Shown here in pieces: positions 22,331-31,639 of a DNA stretch of 64,000 nucleotides. The DNA is taken from contig OX454526.1 of assembly GCA_949715645.1 (NCBI GenBank), forward strand, positions 50,092,556 to 50,156,555. The letters are read 5' to 3'. The notes below the pieces were generated by a model. That model was not told the DNA's origin. It worked only from the letters and a program-made list of their open reading frames with translations, and did not search any database. This stretch comes from Portevinia maculata. Its lineage: Eukaryota; Arthropoda; Insecta; Diptera; Syrphidae. Made by a program: the position numbers and the translations under genes. Numbering within the stretch: position 1 is the stretch's first letter; every line of letters starts with the position of its first letter.

Positions 22331-23384
22331 TTGCCATTTTTATTCAGTAGTTTTCGCAATTATATCGTCATCAATATTATCGTCAGCAACGTTACCAAAT
22401 TTTAGAACTTATGATTTTTTGCCGCAAACTTGAGCACGTGCACCATATTTCCCCGACATAATCAACCATTTGAGACCGCTATTCGCCGTATTTTTGAACA
22501 GTTTGGCGATTTTGCATAACAATTGTGTTTTAAAACTAATTGCAGCATGTAATATCTCGATTGAACACATATAAATGGCTGTTAAAAGAAATTCTATGTG
22601 TTTTGTTTAAAATCAAAATTAGTACAAAGTTATTACTGGTAAAAAAACCTACAGAAGTACTGCTATAATCGATCGCTTTCATTTAACGTAGCGGCAATAG
22701 CTTGGAATGCTGGCACAATGTGTTGCACCTTCAAATTCGAAATATGCAAAGCTGTAATAACACAATTCTTATAACTTAATCCTTTGCGAAGTAGCATGCT
22801 AGAATTATTTAATTCTAAAAGCGAAATACCATATCAGTGTATCACAATTTTAACAATTTTTATCTGTTGCAAAGTAATATTTTGAATATAACTACCAAGG
22901 CTAAAAGCTTTATGCATATAAACACATACAGCCATACATAATAATTTGTCTTCAGTCAACTGTGCCTTTATCTATTTATACATTTAATAAAAACCGAAAA
23001 ATAACTAACACAAGAATAAGAAAATTTTAATCAAAAACATTAAAAATAAAGTTACAAGAGAAAAGTAAAAAAAAAAAATATACATATTTAAAAAAAACGA
23101 AGTTAGTAACTGTAGAAACATAAAAAAGTTTAATTCAGTTAAAAACTTTTTGTATTTTGAAAATAAAGAAAATTGTTAAGTAGTTAAGAGACAAGTTAGT
23201 ACGGAAAAAAAAACATTTACTACACGAAGAAAAGCAGTTGAAAAGCAATAAGACTTAAGCATGTATGTACTGCAATAGAAATAAGCATTTATTACTATTA
23301 TAATAATTATATGGATCGTTCGTAGTTGGAATAAACAAGTTTATTATAAATGTGGAAATTATTGTTTTTCTATTTTCCCAATCA
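22331..23384. other. AT-rich segment of unit B, no gene
   Basis: Copy of 17004-18044. Confidence 0.5.
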
Positions 23385-23797
23385 AAGTCGGTGTACACCA
23401 GGGAAGTGTTTTAAGTCCCTTGATATTTATTACGGTCGTTGATTATGTGCTTGAAGGAAAAGTAACGGACTCCAAAGTGCATCAGATGGAGCCATCATAA
23501 CCGGAGATCAAACGTCCCTGCAACGAGCACTCTATATATGGGAGAATGTTTTGAAGGGAAGGACCTGAAAGACAAAATACTTGTGCTGCCGGTTCTCTGA
23601 CTCCGTCCTGATTGTGCGCTCGCCGCTTCCATTCAGTTCACAATGTTGGAATGCGTACAAAAAGCATGAGTACAAATTAACGGCAGCTGAGATGAAGATG
23701 CTTCGCAACAAAGCTTGATCTAATAAAAAGTTCCAAGATCCAAGAAAGCCTTCACGTCAGAGAACCGATCTTGAAGAAAATGGAACGCGACCGGCTC
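23385..23797 (+). pseudogene. RTE-type LINE fragment (unit B)
   Basis: As at 18045-18420 but with an additional segment reading TSLQRALYIWENVLKG. It is therefore the less deleted of the two copies. No intact frame. Confidence 0.65.
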
Positions 23798-25125
23798 AGG
23801 TTAGGTTAGGTTAGGTTAGGTTTACAAGAGGTGTGAAAACTCATACAACCAAACTAGGGCCATCACGATCCCTGGAGAACCATTTGATCCGAAAAATCAA
23901 AAGGAATACAAAAACCTAAACGCTTTCCCTCAAGAAACACCTGATGTCTCTGTAGAATCTGATCAGTGTCCTATAGTTTGAGTGGCCTCCAACTGCTCAA
24001 AGAAGTACCTTCCTAGGATCCTCCTTCGAATTCGCGCTACTCGCTCGCATTCACAAAGCAAGTGTGTCATGTCCCCCTCTGCTTGCAGATCGTCGCAGTA
24101 TCTGCCAGTCTGAATCGTTGGGTGCTTCCTCAGGAGACAGTATCCAGGCAGGATACCTACCAGTGTCTTAAGCTGTCCTCTGTTTAATTTAAGGATTTCC
24201 CCGGATTTGTTGTGGCCAAATTGTGGCCGTGGATCTGTTGCCAGCAAGTTGTTTGATCTGTACATCAATTGGCGGTGCACCGCCGCTAATTGTCAGGGTA
24301 CCGTTTTTTTCTTTTTCAATGCACCACTGCTGGTTTTAGACCCCAAGCCTTTCCAATTGTTCAAAAATTACACCCAAGTACTTCGCACCGTCCGAAAGGG
24401 ACAATTCTACTCTTCCCAGTTTTGGAAGTTTAAACTGCGGTATCTTGTGCCTGCGTTATTTTCGGCAGCTACCAGACTTTCATCTTTCGGGTCGCTTTGC
24501 TTACGATGCATTGATGAAGTACCAGCCTTCACATTTTTCACATCGTTCAGCTCCACGGCGTCGTGCTCCTTTCTTACTCGATACGTTTGCCTTTGTACTA
24601 GCCGCGGAGGATGTGGAGGGTACTGGTTCGGCATTCGTCTCTCTCCTTTGCAGCTTCCGACCCTTTCTTTGCCCGTTGGTTGAGCAGTTGGTCGACCTAA
24701 ACGCCTTTGGCTTTTCCTAAAACGGCCTTTCCAATTCGCTGACTGTCGTTATATCACAAACCTCATACTTTTCTACTTTGCACCTAGCGCTTCGTAGCAA
24801 GCCGTTAGCTCTCTGATGGCGTTTTTTGTTTCCTGTTTGGAGGATGGAACAGCAGAACCAGCGGGAGATCCAGCTACTTTCATTTTACCATCCCCCGACA
24901 CATTCGCGGTTTCGTTCTTGGATACAGAGAAACGGACAGCGGAAGTTCTAGCTGTCCTTCTCCTCAAAGATTTTGCCCTGAGTATAATTGCCACCGGTGA
25001 GAGTTCCAGCCTGCTTACTGGTGACTACGCTCTCGTTAGTGAAGGTCTTGTTGGACTCCTCAGTTTTGCTAGCCAGAAGCTTCTTTTCATCCAATTCCAT
25101 CGCCCGGGGAGAGGCTCATCCTGAC
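23798..25125 (-). pseudogene. Internally deleted I/Loa-like LINE (unit B)
   Basis: Copy of 18421-19780, including the four-unit TTAGG tail at its left edge. It lacks about 31 bp present in unit A at the junction between the RT piece and the C-terminal Cys/His cluster. Confidence 0.6.
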
Positions 25126-25384
25126 TTAATTTCATCTCCTCCTGGGCAGTAATAGCCTTTTGTTTTTGGAATGTTTTCTTTTACATGTTGTTTTTTTAAT
25201 TATGCGCCCACGAATAATGCCCGAAAAGAGTGGTCAGCCCAGGCAGCACTGCCATACCTGGGTAAGACTATATCCAACACGCCCTCCCAAAGGCGCCTGA
25301 GGGAGCTCGTACGTTTTTGGTTTAACCCCCAACTTTTCATCCTTGGACACGGTTTACTATATGCTCACGCCACCACTAGAATAA

Positions 25385-26215
25385 GGTTTGGATAAAAACC
25401 GGATAGTGAAGGGAGAAGAAAGGGGGAAGTGTGGCTGCTGAGAGGTGGAGAGAGAGGGGGATGGACGGAACGTCTTGGGCAGTTCTTAGTTGACGCTCTT
25501 CAACGTCCTGCCTGCCATGCGTGACCCTTCTGACGACATTAGTCGTCGACAGCCCCGGATCTTCAATTTTTTTTAGGCGGGGCAAAAACTGAAATATGCC
25601 CCGCCCACTTATATTTATTTTTACCTTTATCATCTATATAATTTCAGTTATTAGAAGTCCACTAATTGATTAATATTTGGACATAGCCCACATAGGTCTT
25701 CCGGAAATATTGCTTCCATCGCTGTTCTTTCTATTTACAGATATATAGACATAAACGCTCCACGTGTCACAGCCATTCGACCAGGTAAGCGTAGCTGTAT
25801 AGCCCGTATAGTTCGTCGTTGAATCTTCTTCTCCACCCTCCATCGTCACAAACTCTACCGAATATCACTCGAAGAATATTTCTCTCAAAGCTTCCCAGAA
25901 GGTTTTCATCCGCTTTTGACAGGGTCCATGCGCCATACAGCAGGACCGGGATGATTAGGGTCTTATATAATATCTCATTGGTTTTATGAGAGAGGGCTTT
26001 ACTTCTTAGATGTCTTCTTAGCCCGAAGAAACAGCGATTGGCAAGAATGATTCTTCGCTTGATCTCTGCGCCGATGTTATTTTGCGAAGTGATAGTGGAG
26101 CCCAGGTAGACAAAGTCTTTAACTACTTCGAAATTGTTCATCGTGACGTTTTGTCCGAGTCGCCGATGTTGAGAGTCCTTTTTCGTTGACAGCATATATC
26201 TCGTTTTGTCCTCAT
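25385..26215 (-). pseudogene. RTE-like LINE C-terminus (unit B)
   Basis: The frame 25767-26195 encodes the same 142 residues as in unit A. The upstream codons read NEDKT-like up to 26211, where the SINE interrupts. Translation resumes on the other side of the SINE, at about 26600, as KMALAVN. The SINE therefore split one pol gene. Confidence 0.8.
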
Positions 26216-26598
26216 TTTTTTTTTTTTTTTTATAATTCGCTTACGCTAAAGGGGCTTTGTTGTTTCTGTATGTATGTACAGTACCCTTATAGTGTTAAAC
26301 ACAGCGCATGCATTTTTTGTTGAACAGTAAGTGTGCTCCAGTGTAGAAAGTCTCTCCCTAGCAATGTAGTATTGTATTGCATGATTTTAGGTGCTACTTA
26401 CTATTCGAAAGAATAGGAGGATAGGAAAGAAATTTTTTGGTGCTTAGTATTTTTTTTCTCCACGGGTGGCGCCTAAATTGCTTAGGGAGATTTCTATTTA
26501 TGTGAATTCAATTAAAAATCATGGCCCTGGCCGGGATTCGAACGCACGACCTGCCAATCAGTTAGTGAATACACTACCATCGCACCAATGCCACCCGC
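26216..26598 (-). mobile_element. SINE family A copy
   Basis: On the minus strand: a tRNA-like head GGTGCGATGGTAGTGTATTC (A box), then CGTGCGTTCGAATCCCGGCC (B box), a body with AGGCGCCACCCGTGGAG, TTTCTTTCCTATCCTCCTAT and AAGGGTACTGTA, and an end CCCTTTAGCG plus AATTATAAAA and an A tail. Shared with 27409-27753 and 34180-34490. A possible short target repeat CATT flanks it. It interrupts the RTE-like LINE. Confidence 0.85.
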
Positions 26599-26599
26599 A

Positions 26600-27084
26600 T
26601 TAACCGCCAGAGCCATCTTCGCCGCCTCTTTGGATGCTTGCAAATGCGCCATTGACAGCTCGCCTACTTCTCAGCATAGGCAAGTAGTTCAACGGACTTT
26701 TGAAAAATCGGTGGTGTTCTTGCCGACTTTGACGGAGCAGCGAGATTTCTCCATCGTCATTCTGCACAAACGGAAGAGTTTGGCGGGGATGCCAAAACTT
26801 GACATGTCTTTGTATAATTCGTCCCTATATACGCTATCATAGACAACTTTAAAGTCGATAAATAGATGGTGTGTATCGATCTGAAATTCCTGGGTTTTTT
26901 TCAGGATCTGTCGGAGTGTGAAAATTTGGTCGATGGTTGACTTTCCGGGCCTAAAACCACACCCATATGGGCAGATCAGGATATCGGCGAAAGGTTTTAG
27001 GCGTTCACACAATACAGCCGACAAGATCTTATACGCGACAATCAGGAGACTTATTCCTCTGTAGTTGGCGCAGTTCATTTTCAT
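26600..27084 (-). pseudogene. RTE-like LINE reverse transcriptase core
   Basis: The frame 26689-27084 reads CANYRGISLL, KILSAVLCERLKPFAD, CPYGCGFRPGKSTIDQIFTL and THHLFIDFKVVYDSVYRDEL. These are the N-terminal and palm regions of RT, with the catalytic aspartate in FIDFKVVYD. It stops before the YADD box; a deletion connects it to KMALAVN next to the SINE. 3' continuation is at 25385-26215. Confidence 0.8.
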
Positions 27085-27094
27085 AGATGTTTGT

Positions 27095-27216
27095 TAGACT
27101 TTCGCAAGAGGTAGGGCAGCGGAAAAAAATTTAACTATTGCTGGACCCGGCGTGATTCAACCGTGAGACCTCGCGATCAGCACTAATTACTGAGCGACTG
27201 CGCCCACTAGTTATAT
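27095..27216 (-). mobile_element. SINE family B, 5' part
   Basis: Minus strand: A-box-like TGGGCGCAGTCGCTCAGT, B-box-like CGGTTGAATCACG, then CTGCCCTACCTCTTGCGAA, which matches the family B body. The 3' half is missing. Confidence 0.6.
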
Positions 27217-27408
27217 CTGTTTACAAAGAGGGTCGGTTTTCTCATTTATAAAAAAGTTGTAAAATTTACTTTCATTTAAAATTCGGCGTCTATGCGAACT
27301 GGAACTAACAACACTAAGGGCGACATCTTCCACAGCTGAGAGTAGCACTGGGATTTTCAAACAATACAGCAACATCTGGAGTCAAAAGGCACAAGCAGAC
27401 AAGACATA

Positions 27409-27753
27409 GCGGGTGGCTATGGTGCGATGGTTGTGTATTCACTAAGTGATTGACAGGTCGTGCGTTCGAATCCCGACCAGGGCCATGATTTTTAAATTAA
27501 ATACACAAAACAAAATAGATCCATTAAAGCAATTTGGGCTCCACCTGTGGAGAAAAGACCCCATAGCATCAAATTTCTTTCCTATTCTTTCATGCAGTAA
27601 GTAGCACCTAAAAACAGGCAATGAATTATTTGCTGGGGGCTGCTTGCAGTAACAAACAAAAAAAAAAAAGCCTTCGCTGTGGTTACGTTAAGGGTACTGT
27701 ATCAATTACATAAAAAATAAATCCCTTTAGCGCCTGCCAATTATAAAAAAAAA
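27409..27753 (+). mobile_element. SINE family A copy
   Basis: Complete from the tRNA-like head (GGTGCGATGGTTGTGTATTC, B box CGTTCGAATCC) to CCCTTTAGCGCC, AATTATAAAA and an A tail. It has the same block order as 26216-26598, in opposite orientation, about 0.8 kb away. Confidence 0.85.
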
Positions 27754-28520
27754 TGGAAATAATTTCATCATAAAATAGAATCTTTTACACCCATATTTTG
27801 AAATTCATTTTCTTAGTTTCCTCTTGTAAAGCAGGCTTGCCCAACTTTAAATGATTCACGGTGTCTTTATTGCTGACCCATTTCCGCCAAAAATTATATG
27901 GTCACTTTAGTGTCGGTCTGTGTAGATTTATAACTTTATGACTCACAAGTGATTTCTAACGTAAACAAATAAAGAACTTTAATAAACATTTTAAAAGATA
28001 TCTTCTGAAAGTTTGTGATAACAAAATAGAAAAACAACAAAACAAAAACAATCCCAGAAATCTTTGCACAATTTTATCACCAATTCGGCAATAATAATTT
28101 ACTCAAATTAGTGATGACACTGATTTGTTTCAGACACCCCATCTTATCTGAATGCACCTGATCGATGTTGACTTCCATTTTTCTCTTGCAAAAAAAAGAA
28201 CAGAAACTTACATCCGTTGGCGAACAAAATAGTATTAATCGTAGCAGTGAACTTAATCAAATGAACCTGCCAATTAAATGGTTTCTCATATTAAAATTCC
28301 ACGGAAGCTTATCTAAAGAATATACCCTGCTCTATACCCCTTCGGCGATTGGGGAGAACCAACAATTTTATTATCGGTTCAATTATAAATTTTACATTGC
28401 GTCCACCGCACCCAGCTCTTATCATTCGATAGAAATCAAATTCATTGATGTAACGCCATTATCAGTGTGTCACTTCAGCACTGGTATCTGGAAAGCCCAT
28501 TTGTCTGTACTGAAAACGAA
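27754..28520. other. No supported gene; one unassigned open frame
   Basis: A 121-codon frame at 28165-28530 (+) looks mildly protein-like (aromatic-rich, for example QFYYRFNYKFYI) but has no family I recognise, no signal peptide, and ends in the TATA box of the next gene. I do not call it a gene. Confidence 0.4.
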
Positions 28521-28525
28521 AACGA

Positions 28526-28562
28526 TATAAATTACCGAACTATGATCGATTCCAAATCAGTT
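28526..28562 (+). promoter_or_regulatory. Core promoter of MBF2-like gene 1
   Basis: TATAAAT at 28526, then an initiator-like TCAGTT at 28557, the spacing expected for TATA-Inr promoters (about 30 bp). The Inr context ATTCCAAATCAGTTAT is nearly the same as AATCCAAATTAGTTAT at gene 2. Confidence 0.75.
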
Positions 28563-28634
28563 ATCAATTTATCGCTTAGCGCAACTATAGCCTTAGTAAA
28601 GTAATCTTAAATATTTAAAAAGAAAGAAAGAAAG

Positions 28635-29187
28635 ATGTCCGCCATCGTTCGTTTGAGTCTCATGTGTGTAGTTCTTGTGGCTGCTGTGGTCAGTGCCAAG
28701 AATATTCCAGCTGCCAATGTTCAAAAACTTACAAACATAACAGTGGTCAGGGATATCCGCAACTTTTCTGAAAAACACCCTGGAATGAAGATCACCCCAA
28801 TGATTCGGGCGGAAAACAATGCTCGTACACAGTCGACTCGGTATAGCTTAGGTGGTCGTGTTCCAGGTGAGCTTTGCTGTTAAAAAATATTTCAAAGGAT
28901 ATTCGTTGTAATGGAATATTTCCTTCTCAGGTGATAGATTGGTGGCACAAGGAACAAATTCCATTGAATATCCAGCTAAAAATGATGTCAGTCTTCAGTT
29001 GACATACCCTGAAGAAGGTACTGGCTCAATTGTGACCTTCGTAGAAATTGTAGCTATTCAGAGCAATGATAAGGGCAATGCATATGTGGTAGCTGGCGGA
29101 ATTGGACAGCATTTTATTGCTATAATTATTGAAGCTCAGGAAACCGATTACTTCTCCTATAAGGCCCAATTTTTTGGAACTGATTAA
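28635..29187 (+). CDS. MBF2-family secreted protein, gene 1
   Basis: Two exons, 28635-28866 and 28931-29187, with a 64-bp phase-1 intron (GTGAGC...TTCTCAG). The product is 162 aa. It has a signal peptide (about 21 residues, hydrophobic LMCVVLVAAVVSA), then a variable region, then the MBF2 domain: YSLGGRVPG split by the intron, GDRLVAQ, YPEEGTGSIVTFVEI, QSNDKGNAYVVAGGIGQ, and a C-terminal FSYKAQFFG. MBF2 was described in silkworm as a co-activator, but most relatives are small secreted insect proteins of unknown role; here the signal peptide argues for secretion. It is a paralogue of 37851-38390, about half identical by eye, on the same strand. The start codon follows a short 5' UTR and is the only one giving a signal peptide. 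No cysteine pattern or catalytic motif is evident. Confidence 0.88.
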
Positions 29188-29254
29188 GTAATGTGATCTT
29201 GTAATAGAATATATATAGCGAGAAAGAGAGGGGGAATGTATTTCTTTTCTGAGA

Positions 29255-29260
29255 AATAAA
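29255..29260 (+). terminator. Poly(A) signal of MBF2-like gene 1
   Basis: AATAAA about 68 bp after the stop codon. Confidence 0.75.
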
Positions 29261-29289
29261 TATCAACTTATTAATCGAGCGACTTTGAC

Positions 29290-29695
29290 AAATATTACTT
29301 TGAACAGCTGCTGTCAGCTACGAGTATGTTGTCCGTTGGTGCTATTAAGAAGGTGATGTCCGAGATAGGATCTTTTATGAAAAGGCGGCATTGCACATTG
29401 TTCGATCTACTACCATTTGCCGCCATGATGGTAGGCTGACAGAAGATTACACTCGCCGCGCCGTAATCTAATAAAGAGGCAGGCGTAAAAACTCTTCATC
29501 ACACAAAAACAATTATACTAGCAATTGATTGGCCTCAGTAAAAAAGTGATTCGAAATCGACTGGCCTGCCGATGTTTATATAGGTCAGTAGGGAGTCAGT
29601 AGGACCAGTAGGGAGGACACAGTAAAGTGGTTGGGTTGTGGTTCCTTTAATTCTGATAATAACTTTGCCGCCAAAGAATAAGAAGAAGAAGAAGA
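29290..29695 (+). repeat. LINE 3' UTR-like fragment with (AAG)n tail
   Basis: Ends CCTTTAATTCTGATAATAAC then GCCGCCAAAGAATAAGAAGA, matching 770-835. Its upstream part lacks clear coding sequence. Probably the 3' terminus of the same LINE family. Confidence 0.45.
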
Positions 29696-30040
29696 ACCGA
29701 TGTTAGGTGTTAGATTATCCCAATATCGAAACATGGCCCGCTGTTAAGACTGTTGAGAAAATTGGTAGACCAAAGGGTGGAATCAGCTGATAGTTGACTG
29801 CCGCTTTTTTGATTGAAGTTTTTGATTATCAAGTATTCTTTGCTCTGTGTTAAGCGATCGCGAAAAAATGTTTAAGTATTAGCAGCCCTTTCTATTTGAA
29901 ATGTCATTTGGTGCATACAGTGAAATTAAAAAGTTATTTGAATTTAGATTCCTGCAAATTGTTTAACAAAACAGTTTTTTTTTGTCGGGGTGTGAGGCTT
30001 TCTACACTGAAGCACTCAGACTCAATACTGGTCCATTGTT
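29696..30040. other. No recognisable gene
   Basis: Nothing recognised. Confidence 0.4.
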
Positions 30041-30370
30041 CTACCAGGAAGACATACCACTTTTCAGTTTAAACTTACTCGTTTTCCTAAGAAAGACGAG
30101 AATGCGCTTCAATGATAAGGAGCTTAGGTTTACAGCACTCACCGTATCCGCACCAAATACCTGCCACCTGATACGAGCAAAAGCAGGACAATCACAGAGG
30201 AAATGTTCCGCAGTGTCATCGCTTTCTCCACAGGCTTCGCAGTTTTTGGTATCGCTTAAGCACCTTAAGATGCTAGGCAAAAGCGCAATGGCCCATAAGA
30301 ATGCCAGTAATTTGTCTGCAGTCTTTTCTGTTGAGAGACCACAAGAATGCTGCAGATTTTTTTTAAACAA
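30041..30370 (-). pseudogene. C-terminus of an RNase-H-bearing LINE
   Basis: Contains the Cys/His cluster CEACGESDDTAEHFLCDCPA followed by FARIRWQVFGAD, the typical pol C-terminus of I-like LINEs (compare 18587-18892 and 41229-41454). The N-terminal context is gone. Confidence 0.7.
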
Positions 30371-30744
30371 AACAAGTTTTTTTTTTATTTTAAATACTTC
30401 CTTAAGCTGCTTCCAAGCGCTCTGGCATCCGCGATGTCTTGGTCTTTAAAACGGAAATTTGGTCTTCCTTATCGTCTCGAACCTGGGAGTTAGGAGTCGA
30501 AGATCCTCTGCGCTGCAGCATTGTTGTCAATTGGCTTGATGTGGCTGAGCCAATGTAGTCGACGTATTTAATCTTTTTGGACTACATCCACATCTTGCTA
30601 CAGCTCATAGATTTCGCGGTTATATCTTATCGTATGTAAATTGCTTGACCAATTTGATATATATGTGTGTTAAAGGAAATGGTATTTTTCTGTCGGCTTT
30701 TTTGGTCATATGTTTGTTTAATGAAACAGTTAATTCCATTTTAT

Positions 30745-30786
30745 TTTCCCGACGTTTCGGCAGGGATTGCTGCCTTCTTCAGGGAT
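30745..30786 (-). ncRNA. Hammerhead-ribozyme-like motif (Penelope-like element)
   Basis: On the minus strand: CTGAAGA (30782-30776), stem II GGCAG/CTGCC with a 6-nt loop (30774-30759), GAAA (30758-30755), then ACGTC with the GTC cleavage-site triplet at 30753-30751, followed by GGG. CUGANGA-stem II-GAAA-ACGUC is the minimal hammerhead core, with very short stem III, described for Penelope-like retroelements, where it acts as a dimer. All core bases are present. Stem I is weak (CC/GG plus a wobble). No GIY-YIG or RT of a Penelope element is seen nearby. Confidence 0.65.
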
Positions 30787-30847
30787 TTTATTGGGTACAA
30801 ATTGAGTGAGATTTTACGTTACAACACTCAATTTGTACCCAATAAAA
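30786..30847. repeat. Perfect 23-bp inverted repeat
   Basis: Arms 30786-30808 and 30825-30847 (TTTTATTGGGTACAAATTGA then GTG, and its exact complement) with a 16-nt loop, directly abutting the hammerhead-like motif. Probably part of the same Penelope-like insertion. Confidence 0.8.
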
Positions 30848-31210
30848 CCCCTTATATCTTATCCTTCATTCGCATTTTTCTTTCGAAAGAACTTAAAATA
30901 AGCTCTCATTTCCTGCTAACCAGGACTAGGCACCGTAAAGCAGAACTGGAAGTATCAGTACTTTGTAGAGCGTACACTTGGTCTTCCGAGTTAGGGTTTT
31001 GAACCCATTTGTTTCGCCAAACCAAAGAAACAACGGTTTCGGCGGATTTCCACTAAGATGTCATTTTTGGAGTTGATGTTTATTCCGAGGTAGGCGAACT
31101 CCCTTACTACCTCGAAGTTCCTGCTATCAACAGTGACGTTTGGTTTTAGTCGGTTGACAGATCTTTGTTTGTTTGTTGAAAGCAAGTATTTCGTTTTGTC
31201 CTCGTTGATG

Positions 31211-31639
31211 ATTTCTCAAGTGTTAAGTACGTTCAATGAGCTTTGTAAGGAAATTGATTGTTACTTATCTCGAATAGAATCTAAAATTCGTGTTTTTAGT
31301 TGCCATTCGATTAAAACATTTTTTTTATTTGGAATATTTAGTCTATAAGATTGAAAGAACATCTCAAGAACTGATTGTTCTGTGAAAATCGTTAACGCTT
31401 AAGTTGTCGTCGACACAACGGATGTGGCGGATATTTTAGGCTGCGGAACTTATGATAGATTTCTTTCACTTGCACGAAGGGGACATTTTCAGTGAACAGC
31501 TGATATTCACTTGAGCTATTCATCCAATCACAGAGGGTTAACTATAAGGGATTCGTTGTTGCTTTGCAAATAGACCGCACCCAAAGCAAAACTGGTTAAC
31601 GGCTGAATGGTAAAAAGTGTTTTTTTTAGAAGAGAATTC
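31211..31639. other. No recognisable gene
   Basis: Nothing recognised. Confidence 0.4.

Larger units (their letters stand above)
20878..26220 (+). repeat. Tandem duplication, unit B
   Basis: Direct copy of unit A. Its right end, CGTTTTGTCCTCA plus T run, continues into a complete SINE, whereas unit A stops in the T run. So the breakpoints are the interior of the hAT (left) and the SINE poly(A) tail (right). High identity implies either a recent duplication or two haplotypes joined during assembly. Confidence 0.95.
30380..31210 (-). pseudogene. RTE-like LINE C-terminus, interrupted
   Basis: Minus strand: 30991-31185 reads NKQRSVNRLKPNVTV, FEVVREFAYLGININSKND and RRNRCFFGLAKQMGSK. 30380-30600 reads as the last part of pol (WLSHIKPID, GRPNFRFKDQDIADARALG). 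Between them, about 30690-30860 is foreign and carries the hammerhead-like motif and a long inverted repeat. Confidence 0.65.

Noticed and set aside
28165..28530. 121-codon frame upstream of MBF2 gene 1
   Set aside because: No recognised family, overlaps the TATA box of the next gene, and lacks a start context; could be real but unsupported.
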